From assembly GCA_036250195.1 (NCBI GenBank), contig JAVHZZ010000003.1, forward strand, positions 19,959,504 to 20,023,503: a stretch of 64,000 nt of DNA, in the 5' to 3' direction. Made by a program: the position numbers and the translations under genes. The stretch comes from Mixophyes australis (taxonomy: Eukaryota; Chordata; Amphibia; Anura; Limnodynastidae). Shown here in pieces: positions 1-11,261 of the stretch. The notes under the pieces were generated by a model. That model was not told the DNA's origin, searched no databases, and was given only the letters and a program-made list of their open reading frames with translations. The first letter of the stretch is position 1. Each line of letters opens with the position of its first letter.

Positions 1-2340
1 TCGGTGCAGTCAGCATCTATATGCTGACTACCACCGGAAGCCTCACCGTATTCAGAGGTAATCTTATTGCAATTCTTCCTTTTATTTTCCAGATTCCTCA
101 ATCATCTGTATTTTTTTGAATAAAATACATTCATCTATCTAAGAGTGCGGCTTCCAAGATCTCCTGCCATGAGCTGTGTCCTACCTCACACATGCTGCCT
201 AACGGTTACCTACTTGGTAATCCTTCTTTTTTTATAATAAAAAATGTAATAGATGTAGACACCTTAGATGAGGATGATGATGAGGGTGATGACGACAGTG
301 TCATTTGTCACCATTGAGGAAGATGATCAGTGACCACTGTTATCCAAATGCCCATGATTCATTTGTTAACATCCCTATCTATTCTCCAGCTCAATAACCA
401 AAATGTCGACTTTTGTGGGGGCCCAAACAAATCAAGCACTTCAGCAGCAAAAGTGGCAGTCCCTATCGCCGAAGTGCTTGGTTTGTTAAACTATGTACAT
501 GTCTTTATCAAAATATGATTGGGCGTGTGAGCCCAAGGACAATGCCATCTTGACTTCCACCATTTAACATTGTGCCCTGTCATCATCTTTTAAATGTCTA
601 CTAATGCCGCTTTCTAGTTGAGGTCTTGTGTCCTCTCTTGTCTTAATGAAGGATTTTGAAACTCTGCCGTCATTGCATTTGCTTTCGCCGATTCAATTAC
701 AAAAATAATTAACCAGTCTGTACGGTCCTCTAACGCCATCACATAGGGTGAATCGTCAGCCATCATATTTCCATCTATACATGTATTCTTTGCCAGTTGC
801 AAATTCTGTCCTCTCAATTTCTCAGAATGTGGACTTTCAATTGCATTGTTTTGTCAAGACAGATGTTTTTGGCAACTATGAGGATACTGGGTTTTTGAAC
901 AGAAGTTCGCTAGCTACAACACTATCTTTGCTTTTCTTACAGTAAAGCAACAGAATATAAAACTGTACACTTTAAACAATAGGTCAGCAGAACACCAGTG
1001 TCAATAGGAATCTGAAAATGGTTCTCCACCCACTTTAGTCTTGCAAAAGTTCTACAGACAAAAGAGTCTGTCAACAGAGAGACTTGGTTTCTTGCTGCTC
1101 CCGTCCGCTTGGACAACTCTCCACCAGCGTGTTGGGTCTTTCTACTCCTGTGGGTGTACCAATTTACAGAGAACCTGGGGAGTATCTCCCAATGGAGGGA
1201 TCTTATGACAGGTCCCAAGACGGAGCAGCAGCCTGCTTCCCAGATACAGGACAGTGATGATCACCGGGTCTGCTGGTAGAGAACAGAAATTCGACTCCAG
1301 TCAGCCCTACACCTTCCATGAATCAATCCTCAGAATGAACACCCCCTCTGCCACCTGGAGTGGTTCCTTATATCCATTGTCAAATTCCAACAGTGTTTTA
1401 CTATCCCCAGGCAAACCCCTGGGTCTCTCCTTCTTAAACATTGGTGGGTACTTGGCCAAGGGAGTGGAGTGGGAGTGGAGATGAGCTTGCCTCAGTGGTT
1501 TCCTTGCTGTGCCCCACCACAATGTCAGGGCTAGTCCTGTGGAAGACAATGGATAATACTCATCTTTCCCCACCTCCAGATCTTGGATAACACACAGATC
1601 CTCCTGATATTAACCTCTTCCACGCTTTTGTTATATGCCAGGGCTTCCAGTTGTCCCTCACTTCCTGTCCCTTCCTTCTTAATCCCCCATGTGTCCCCAA
1701 TAAATCCTCCCACTGTCCGCCGGGCGCAATTTAAGAACTGGTCCTAGGGTGGCAGTCCATGTAACCCCTGCAGATTGACGGGCTGGGGGAGAAGTTTTCT
1801 TGGCACTGTGGCCTGGTCCCGTCACAGCAACTAAATCTGAATCAATGTATTATACATACTTACATGTGTGGGGAGGCGGCCAACTATTGGCCTATCTGAA
1901 CTGCCTTTTTTTCATATTGCTTACACTTCACTAATATAGCATATATATTTTACACTGGTCAACACTCATTTTATTGCCATCTATTATCATAATAGAGTGA
2001 TTTTGTAATAACTTTGTGGCGCTGATTTAGAATATGACATTGTTTTTCTAGATTGGCTCTAATTTTGTTTAGATAATTGGTACTCCATTTAAAAACATAA
2101 GAATGCAAAAATGTTAAAGTCAGACAGAGCCTACTTACAAATGGCACTGAAATTGTCTCAAATCATACGAAAGTAAACACATGAGATACATAATGACATT
2201 TAATTCGGTATAATGACATAGAAACATAGAAAGCTGATTACGATAATTACAATTAAAGCATAGTAAAACGCTGTTTTATGTGGGTTATTAGTACAATCAC
2301 GTTGGAGGCTCCAGCAATAGTCAGCCATCATATGTCTGTC
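1..2340. other. Unassigned intergenic DNA
   Basis: I see no coding exon, RNA gene or complete transposon here. Open frames are all under about 95 codons and look like chance frames. From about 2343 the sequence starts CAGGGCCG and continues into a G/C-rich stretch, which resembles the left end of a hAT-type element, but I cannot find its right end. Confidence 0.4.
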
Positions 2341-2763
2341 CCCAGGGCCGTTTTTCCGACTGGGCACAATGGGCAGGTGCCCGGGGGCACCTCCCACCTC
2401 CTTCTGCTTAATTCATGTCCTTTCTCTTACTTTTTTTTTTTAACTGCCCTAAAAATGTCCCATTTTGTGAATCATACCCCCCCCTGCTACCTCCTGTATC
2501 ACTTAAACTTTTCCCATTATTTGTTTCTTGTCTTTCCCACAATACAATCTCCTCTCAGTTATCTTCTAGGTGTCTCTAAAGCAAAAGGGGTCATTGTGGC
2601 TGGATCACTTATAAATAACTAGTTGTATAAATGTATTTAAAGGTAACAGCGCAGAGTGCAAAGTTTGTATCATTGCAATGTGCTGATTTTTATTATATTG
2701 TGTGCAATTTTTTTATAGGAAATGTATTTATTGCTGAGACAGAGCCCGGGAAAAAATTAGTTT

Positions 2764-3690
2764 TTGGTTTGTAACTTTGCTAGAGGAAATCTCCAATTAG
2801 GCATATGTGGGGAGGGAGTCTGTTATGCTGATAGCAGAAAATGCTAAGTAAGTCTTTCATGTGAAGTGACAGATTGGCTGAAGACCCGGCAGGGGATCGT
2901 TACCTGTGTGCAGGTCTTGTTAGATAGACAGGAAACCTAGCGATGTAAACAGCACATGATGTAGGATATCACAGATAAGTGTACATTTTTTTAACTATAA
3001 ATTGCATTTAAATCCATGTTTGGGGAAACATATTGCATCCTGATACTAAAAATAACTCAGACTTCTTGGGGACAGCAAAAAGTTCAGGGGCTGGTTTACC
3101 CCCTGCTAGGCTGTGTCCAAAACTGTATAAAACAGCACTAGTTTGTACTGAAATGTATCATTATTGTTCCATCTGACTTTTTGATCATTGATACCTTCAA
3201 CCAGTGTGAACTGTCCTTATCAGAGCACTTTAGCGAATAAACATCACTTGCTTCAAGACCTACTTGACAACTTCTTCCCTGCTGTAGTTTCTTGTAACCT
3301 ACAGATTGGACCCAAATCGAATCCGTTTCCGGCTGTTCTGAGGTTTAGACCCAGGTTTCCAGTACCACCGCTCTGCCCGCTACCCAGCAGCTCTGGCCAG
3401 TGTGATAGGCCAGGGGGGATCCATCCACAGCAACCCTGATCCGTAGGAATAGGTCAGGGGTACCAGCCCAAGTACACCAGCAACGGGGTACACTAGCAGC
3501 GACAGTTACCCAGAAGGAATGCGGTACTGGATGCCGGGTAGGAGTCCAGTGGTGGCAGTATTTGTAAGCCCCTCCTGTTGCGGTTAGAGGGCGGATTTGG
3601 GATAACAAAAGGGAACGGTGGCAAAGTAAGCCCAGCCGGGTTCCCAGCAACAACAGACAGGGTGGCATAGGCGGTCCATCCCGTCACGGT
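2764..3690 (+). repeat. LTR-like repeat, copy 1
   Basis: About 930 bp that is clearly similar to 52310-53310, from the shared start near a 'TTGCTAGAGGAAAT' segment to a shared end near 'GTCCATCC'. It has a TATA box (TATAAAA, 3125-3131) followed about 105 bp later by a poly(A) signal (AATAAA, 3237-3242), the spacing expected of the R region of an LTR. Both copies stop at the same place, so this may be a solo LTR. No target duplication is readable and orientation rests only on the TATA/AATAAA order. Confidence 0.5.
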
Positions 3691-4094
3691 CATAAAGGGT
3701 GTTTTTGATTACTACATCAGTTCAATGTAATTTGGCCTAAATATTTGTCTAAATTGTTCCTGAATTAACTTCAACTCCAGGTGGTGAAGACGGAGGTAAT
3801 AAACGTAGGATATCTCTTCCTATCTTTTGGGACTGGCTTCTGATGTGCAAATGAAATTTTTGTTTGGGAATTCAGTGACAAACTTATTCTATTTACACAG
3901 TTGTTCAAGTTTCTAACTAATCTATTGTACAGCCTGGTTTTTATGGCCTATTCTCAATAGCTACTGTATATGCAAGGTCAACTGACTTCATGCTACACAA
4001 TGACTCAGTCTAGCAATTGTACCTCTCTATACAAACATATACAAACTAGTTTACTTTACTACATTCAAACTATTTCAATTACTTCTTACTACAA

Positions 4095-4101
<7 letters not shown>

Positions 4102-4156
<55 letters not shown>

Positions 4157-4170
4157 GACACACGCATACA
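4102..4170. repeat. (TA)n/(CA)n microsatellite
   Basis: A pure TA dinucleotide run of about 45 bp passes into short CA and GACACA repeats. The 400 bp before it (3700-4100) is AT-rich, with nothing I can identify. Confidence 0.9.
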
Positions 4171-4348
4171 CATACCATTATCTATATACTATTTTATTTC
4201 AAACCATTTCCTATACTTCTACACACTACATTATTTTATTTTAAACAATTATGTATATGGTAAAACTATGGAGAAAATGTTCCTTTATGCTCATATTGCT
4301 ACCCAAATTGTTTAAGTTAGTGAGCATGTTTTGTGCCAGTTCTTCATA

Positions 4349-4625
4349 CAGTGGCTCAGTGGTTAGCACTTCCATCGTACAGTACTGGGGTCATGAGTTT
4401 GATTCCAAACCATGGCTTTATCTGTGTGGAGTTTCTATGTTCTCCCCGTGTTTGCGTGGGTTTCCTCCGGGTGCTCCGGTTTCCTCCCACACTCCAAAAA
4501 CATACTGGTAGGTTAATTGGCTGCTATCAAATTGACCCTAGTCTGGTTGTCTTTACGTGTCTATGTTAGGGAATTTAGAATTTAAGCTCTGTGGAATTAG
4601 TGGCGTTATATAAATAAATGATAAT
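4349..4625 (+). mobile_element. V-SINE, 5'-truncated
   Basis: The head 'CAGTGGCTCAGTGGTTAGCA' is tRNA-derived. It is followed by the conserved V-SINE central domain (GTTTCCTCCGGGTGCTCCGG and ACTCCAAAAACATACTGG) and a 3' tail ending in ATATAAATAAATGATAAT. V-SINEs are tRNA-headed vertebrate SINEs copied by a partner LINE. The usual GGGCAGCA start is missing and part of the 3' segment is deleted. Confidence 0.75.
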
Positions 4626-4648
4626 ATCTAACTCAGTCTATATACTAG

Positions 4649-5708
4649 TGTAACCCCCTGTCACTGTGTGTAGTGTGGGGTGCAAAGGGTACACAGTGTA
4701 CCTCCTTCTCAAGCCCTGGCTAGCTGATGTGCATAGGTGTAGATGATCAGGGGGTCCCTGCACATGTAGGTGTATCTCTGTAGTTAGTGGGACACAGGTA
4801 ATGTCACTTTGTAATGCAGTGTAATAAAAGTCACAATAATTTGGGCGCCAGACAATCTCTATGATAAACTCAACTCTTTATTTACACTCCTCTTCCTCCA
4901 GCACGATAATCATAATGGTTGAAGCAATAGAAAAAATATATACATCCCCTTACACTCTCCAGCACAGTTCTTAATGAGCAATACGAATATGGTTGCAAAT
5001 ATCTTATTACTCCTCCTGCACAGTTCTTAATGTTATCCAGATGTTAAATAACATAAATCATAAGTCTCTTACACTCCATACTCACTGCAGATCACCCTCC
5101 TCTGCAGGGGCACTCACATGGATGCTAACAGGCAGGCAGCTTCTCCTCCATGCAGCTCTGACACACACTGTGTAACTCTCAACTGCAGCTCATCCCTCCT
5201 CTGCGGGGATGATGTCTCCTGTGCTCTGACACGTCACTCTGTGTACTCTCAGCCTCAGGATCTGACAATACAGCTACCATGCCTCTGTGTAGCAGCCCTC
5301 ACTCCAGGGCCTCTTCCATGCGAAGTGTCCCCCTCTCTCTTGGGTTCTCTATAGTGACATGGAGTTCTCCCCTTCATCCAGGGCACACATTCCTTGCCCT
5401 GGTGCAGTCACCATGCTCAGACTTCCAGGGAATGCTGGGGGAGCCTGGGAGGAAGCTCCCACTCCCAGTCCCCAGCTACGTCTCTCCTCTCCTGTGTCTC
5501 CTCTCTCTCTCCTGTGTCTCTCTTCTCTATCCCCCCTTAATGACAGCCCCTCCTTCCTTTCACTCAGTCTCACAGGCTGGGCTGGGTTATCACCATGGTA
5601 ACCAGTTTTTGTAACTTCTTATAAACTTCTAGTTTACCCTCTAGGTGACCCCTCCTGTATTCACTGAAGTGCAGGGTTTTACTAGAACACCACTAGGGGG
5701 GTGTTACA
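4649..5708 (-). mobile_element. Solo LTR, about 1.06 kb
   Basis: The segment starts TGTAACCCCC and ends GGGTGTTACA, an inverted terminal match, and is flanked on both sides by CTAG (4645-4648 and 5709-5712), a 4-bp target duplication. No coding sequence lies between the ends, so it is a solo LTR left by recombination. The AAATAAAG signal read on the - strand (about 4875-4882) fits - orientation better than the + strand AATAAA near 4828, which would be too close to the 5' end. Part of this LTR family seems to recur around 25431-27450. Confidence 0.65.
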
Positions 5709-5712
5709 CTAG

Positions 5713-6476
5713 TACTATTATATTTGCATCAACAACAACCAACAACCACTACTCCGTCTAAACTCTCTTACAGATTGAAATTAAAACCAATTGATCAACA
5801 ACCTATTCTACCTGACTGATCCCTACAGAATTAACTTTCAACTATTCTATTGTTTTCGCTTTTACCCTGTATTCCGTAGTTTAACTTTAAACGCTATTTT
5901 CAGAGCAGAGCACTGCAGTTAACATCCTGTCTACACGCTGTATGTTCTAAAATGGCACATGAGAAAACAAGGGAGGGCTGTTTATAGAATATACAAACTT
6001 TTGCCAGTTTTGCATTGTCATTTTCCCAGAAATTAAGTTTTGACTCGTTTATGAGATCCGAAATTGACGCACGAAACCTCGTCATGACTTAGTTCCACTC
6101 GGAACCCCCCAATCTCAGATCTTTTAACACATTTGACATTCTGATATTGGAAGCTGCTGAGTATGTGGTACACAACCTACTCCATGAATCTCCAAGTTAC
6201 CCCCCTCAATACTGCAATTCCTCCTTTTATTTTACAAACAGCTCAATTTTCTGTAGTTTTTTTGTAGGGTGCCCAGAAGGATTATGAGATTACCTCGCAA
6301 TCAGCAAACACTTTGTTTTTATAAAGAATCTTCAGTCTCTAGTTAAAACGTATGTAATGCTGCAATATTGGTAGATTTTAATGTAATAATTCTAATAAAA
6401 CTTTTAATCACAAACAAAAAACATGAACACATTTAAAAAATATGAATCCATACACAATCTCATAGAAATCAATACA
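5713..6476. other. Unassigned AT-rich DNA
   Basis: No gene or repeat recognised. The right edge is the TA target dinucleotide of the neighbouring Tc1-like element. Confidence 0.4.
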
Positions 6477-6769
6477 TACAGTCATGGCCATAAATATTGG
6501 CACCCTAGCAGTTCTTTTTTAATAATACACCATTTATTCCAGAAAATTGTTGTAGTTTAAAAAAAATTTAGTGCCCATATATACGTATTTTTTGGGTATG
6601 CAGTGGAATAAAACACAAAAATCAGAAACAACGTTACAGCTTATTCCACAAAGAAATCGTAGCAAGTGCCTGCATTATAGAAATCACTCATTACAGGAGC
6701 TTGAATAGAGAAAAGGACTCATTCTCCTGTTTCGTGTTATTGAGTGTACTGCAGGGAGAATGGAGAAAA

Positions 6770-8220
6770 GAAAGACAGAGAATTATCTGAGGAGGTCAGA
6801 CAGAACATTGGAGCCAAGCAGTAACTATGAAATCAATCTCTGGAGAACTGGATTTTCCAGTTTAAACCGTACATAGTGTTACTAGAAAGTTTAAGGCTCA
6901 TGGCACTGTAGCCAACCTCAAAAGAAAGAGGAAACTTGATGGAAGATTGCAACACCGGATTTTTTGGAATAGTGGAGAAAGTGCCTTGATCAACCGCCGA
7001 ACAGATTCAATTTGACCTTCAGACACAAGGTACGAGAGTTTCAACTAGCAACATCCATCGCCAACTCAAGGGAAGGTTGGTTATATGGTAGTAGAGAGTA
7101 AGGGTGTGCACCGGCCACTTTTAGTGTTTTGGATTTTGGGTTTTGGGTTCTGATTAGCTTGAGGTTTTGGGTTCTGATTTGTTTTGCCAAAACATCCGAC
7201 GAAAGGTTTTGGTTCTGATTTATTTTTAAAAAAGCATAAAAAGTGCTAAAAACCAGTTTTGTGGGTTTTTTTTTCACTCCTACGCTATTATTAACCTCAA
7301 TAACATTCAATAACAATCATTTCCATTAATTTCCAGTCTATTCTGAACACCTCACAATATTGTTTTTAGGCCAAAAGGTTGCACCGAGGTAGCTTGAGCA
7401 CATAATGCCAAAAAAAGAGGTACAAGATGGAATTGTTCTGGGCCCTCCCTCCCACCCCTTGCGAGATTCGACGTGAGACTTGGACGACAGAGCCTCATTT
7501 TCAATTTTTTGCCCGCCAGAAATATCCGAACAGTGCTCGAATCCCGTTCGGATCCGCACTGTTCGGGTGGGCTCGGATTAGCGGAATCTGAGCCCGCTCA
7601 TCTCTAGTAGAGAGACATAAGAAAGCCTGACTGGTGTTTGCCAAAACACACTTGACCAAGCCAAATTCCTTTTGGGAGTGTCCTGTGGACAGACGAGACT
7701 AATGTAGAGCTATTTGGTAAAGTACATCATCCCTATATTTGCAGAAAGCAAACTGAAAAGGACACCATCCCTACAGTCAAGGATGGAGGAGGTTTGGTGA
7801 TATTTTGCGGCAGCTCTGCTATATCTGACTCTGGGTGCTTTGAACGAGTGCTTGGCATCATAAAATCTGGAGATTACCAGGCCATTCTGGAGCTCAATAT
7901 TGAACTTAGTGTCGGAAAGTTGGGTCTTCATCGAAGGACTTGGGTTTTCCAGCAGAACAAAGACCCCAAACACACTTCAGAGCAGCCGGGAAAATGTCAA
8001 GACAAGACATTGGACTGTTCTGAAGTGGTCAGCAATGAGTCCAGATATAAATCCCATAGACCACGTGTGGAGAGATTTGAGAACAGCAATTGGGAGAAGG
8101 AACCTTCACATCTGGGAGAACTGGAGTAGTTTGTACAAGAAGAGAGGACTAACCTACCAGCACAGAGGTGCAGGGAGCTCATCCATGGCTATAGGAAGAG
8201 GTTGATTGCAGTAATTTTAA
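6770..8220 (+). pseudogene. Tc1-like transposase pseudogene
   Basis: Translation in changing frames gives pieces of a Tc1 DDE transposase. An N-terminal helix-turn-helix part lies at about 6770-7080. After the nested insertion come DETNVELFG (first catalytic Asp, about 7694), QQNKDPKHTS (second Asp, about 7950) and WSAMSPDINPIDHVW (about 8027-8071). In the Tc1 family the last motif is usually SPDLNPIE-W, so the third catalytic Glu reads Asp here. Several frame changes, an in-frame stop and the nested hAT element rule out a working enzyme. Confidence 0.8.
7099..7606. mobile_element. hAT-type non-autonomous element nested in Tc1
   Basis: This 508-bp insertion is flanked by a perfect 8-bp duplication, GTAGAGAG (7091-7098 and 7607-7614), the hAT hallmark. 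The ends TAAGGGTGTGC and TAGAGATGAGC (right end, reverse complement) form a short imperfect inverted repeat of hAT type. It contains repeated 'GGGTTTTGGGTTCTGATT' motifs on the left and a CGGATCCG-rich segment on the right, and no transposase. It landed inside an already present Tc1 element. Confidence 0.75.
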
Positions 8221-8448
8221 CCAAGGGCTCTGCCACCAAATATTAAATCTAGGGTGTCAATAATTTTGTTAATGCCATTACTTTTCATTTTTTGATTTAA
8301 AAGGACATGCCGTATAAATTCAGAATAAAAAAACAAAGGTTCTGTAATACTAACAAAGAAAGAATTTAACTGTTGTTATTTTCATCCTATGTTTAGAGTA
8401 ACTTGTGAGTTAATTGAAAAATGGAGACAATATTTTTGGCCAATAGTG

Positions 8449-10429
8449 TAGCTAAAATTTGTAATAAAATGTTATATATTTAGGGGTAGATTTACTTAAA
8501 AGCATCAAATATTCCTCATACATTACCAGAGGCTTTTATTCCCCAACAGCAGGATTTGCTGTCTTGCAGCTTGGAGGGTAAAAACCCAAACTGCTGACAA
8601 TGTGGGCCGGTTTGAAAACCCCTAAATCACATGCGGGTTCGGGCACCCACACCTCAAGATGCTAGAAGCTAAGTACCACTGGCGTGAGAGACTGCTTCTT
8701 CTGATTTGCCGTCCATCTATTTAGTAGTCGGCCTTAACGGACATTAACGCATCTGGAAAAGCGAGCTCCTTGGGGGCAGTCCACTTCGTCTATGAGGTTT
8801 TTTTTATTTTTACATGGGATCAAGACAAAAAGAAGTTCAAGGAAAGTATTTATTTGGGACACTACACTACAGAAAACAATTTTTGGGTAAAAATATTAAA
8901 AATTATAATGGGGCAAAATGATTTGTTTTATAGTCTAAGTGGGCAACATTCATTCATTATCACAAATAGTTTATTATTGATCATTTTTAAAAACAGCGTT
9001 TTTCATCAGTTTAGCTTTTAGAAAATCTGGAGGTTTGAAAACCGCCAAGAAAATCGCAGAAAAAACGTCAGTTTCAACAAACCGAACCGTAGTAACTTTC
9101 CCTCTTGGAATTCAGCAACAATAAATACAATACCTAATTGGAATAATAAACCTAACATATATACACATTCATCACAGCAATATATATATCTACATTCTAT
9201 CATCTATATTCAAATATGAATCTATATTCATCAATGAGTATAAAAACAGCTACAGGAAACGGTAGAATCCTATTCATTTACATTTCCTAATTAGTATACT
9301 CAGCAGACTGACAGGATTCATAGCAGAATAATAGAGAGGTTCCCATTAAAAATGTAGTTTAAATGTGGGTCTGAATATAATGAATAGATATTGAATAAGC
9401 ACAACAAGTGTTTTTCTAAGTTGGGTGCTGTGAATCGTCCCAGCCAAGAAACACGGAATAGAATTTTGCACAATTAAAGACTGAAATTATAGAACTGCTC
9501 CATTTTCACCTTTGGGCAGCAGGTGGTACTGCTGAGAGCATACATACTGTCTATACAACTCTCCCATGTCATTATATGTTGTGTGCATTCTATAAGTAAT
9601 GGTGGACCCAATAGCATTGCACGTGTGGCTCTAAAGTGAGTGTGAGCCCCGATAATGAACTTCTCGGAATCAATAAGATCATTGTCTGGCATTTTCCTAA
9701 ATCCAGCATTCTGATTGCATGAACGGGCAGTGATGTATTCCAGAAATAACCCAGTCACTCAGTCTGAGCACTGGACGGATCTTGTCCAATTGGTTACTGA
9801 TGCTCGTTCTATGGTGGCTACTTTTCAAACATCAGTTGGGAGAAGAATGGGACCAATAAATGGGAAATCCTTCATTGGCCCCTGGCTTCCAGATAATTTA
9901 CTGGAGCAAATGTACCTAAAACCATCAGGCACTTGCTTAGCAGGCTGAAAGTACAAACGTATGAGGGTTGACTAGTTCACTGTGTCCAAAACATTTTAGA
10001 TTGTTTTAAATTACTGTTGACTGACATCCCTGAAATATCCGTCCAATTGATAATAATAGACCTTTGAGTGGATGACATGAACATCTTTACTTAGCTGCAG
10101 CAGTCTGCACAAATATGCCAATATTTCTCTTTCACGTTTTCTATGTCTGAATTTTCCTGGTAATGTGAATGGTGGATAAAAGATAGTGATTCATCATTAG
10201 AATTAATGGCAGGGACAGCAAACAAGCGGAAAGGAATCAAACTTGTATGTTGTATATGTGTAAATGTATGCTTTTTTACATCTTTGGTTTGTTGATATCA
10301 TATATTTTTTTTATCCAACACTCTTTTTTAGAAAATAATTTTCATCTTCTGTTAGTATATAAAGCCTAGGTGGCACCCACTAAGGATATCATAATGTCAG
10401 CCTCCAGTTAGTACAGACTGAGATTATAG
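8449..10429. other. Unassigned DNA with a MITE-end fragment
   Basis: No gene recognised in about 2 kb. At 8474 the sequence GGGGTAGATTTACT matches the terminus of the palindromic MITE family seen at 51382-52097, so a decayed copy probably starts there. Frames at 9474-9758 and 9715-9948 give no recognisable protein. Confidence 0.35.
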
Positions 10430-10920
10430 AATTGGGACGGTTAAATACAGGAATACAGCTAGGAGCCACGAATATGGTGAAAAACACTCAATGTTTATTT
10501 GCAGAAGTGTACAAATAGCAGGTAATCATGAGTTTGTAGTAAATACCAGGTGCAGAGCTGATGCAGGAAGCAGGAGGTTATATGAATTTGCAGAAACCAC
10601 CAGGTACACAGCTGATGCAGGTAAGCAGGAGGTATGGACAGATCCCAAGCAGCAGGTAACCAGAAGCATATCAGAAGGCAGGAACAAGTAACAACAGAGA
10701 GTAACATCAATAACCAGCAATGAATGCTGGGAGAGACAAGTATAAGAAGGATACACCCAGGTGCAAGGAATAATTAGTGAACAGGAAGGTAAACTCCTAA
10801 CGCACAAGAAGCAGGCACAATTGCAGCACCTCTGGTTATCAGAGGTACTGCTGCTAACACATAAAATGAAACACAAATAATAAAGTCCAAAACTCCAGGA
10901 GACAGGAGCTGCCAATACAA
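10430..10920 (-). repeat. Possible Gypsy-type LTR fragment
   Basis: The stretch is built of imperfect short repeats around GCAGGTAA/AGCAGGAGGTA. On the - strand it reads CACCTGGGTGTATCC then CTTATACTTG, resembling the promoter part of the LTR-like segment at 53830-56110. No coding sequence and no clear ends. The call rests on composition and style, so it is weak. Confidence 0.25.
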
Positions 10921-11261
10921 AGCAGCAAGCTGTAAGCAGATAGTTACAAGAATTGATATATATGCAAAATACCTATTTATAATACATAGGTGATGTTAAT
11001 ATATGTATAAGCTCATGTAAATATTATGCGTGTGGACAGCTTATGTCATAGCTTAGAATTGGTGGGTTAACTTTTTATGTCATCTCAGTGTTTTTTAGAA
11101 AAACCAAACCTAGCTACAATACTCCATCCGCAACATCAGCTTTCGCAGAGCGGGCAAAAATGTTCGCGGTCGTTGGAGTGTGAGCGGGCTTTCAAAAGAA
11201 CAAAAGAAGTGGTCACATCGGACACCGTGCTGACCCTCTTCAGCCCCTCACTTCCCGTTAT

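Larger units (their letters stand above)
6479..8448 (+). mobile_element. Tc1-like DNA transposon, inactive
   Basis: Terminal inverted repeats begin CAGTCATGGCCATAAATATT on the left and CACTATTGGCCAAAAATATT on the right (reverse complement). They are flanked by TA at 6477-6478 and 8449-8450, the Tc1/mariner target duplication. Transposase remnants lie between. The element was later split by a 508-bp hAT-type insertion (7099-7606); without it the length is about 1.46 kb, near the usual Tc1 size. Confidence 0.85.

Noticed and set aside
7794..8205. 111- and 101-codon frames as separate genes
   Set aside because: Out-of-phase pieces of a dead Tc1 transposase.
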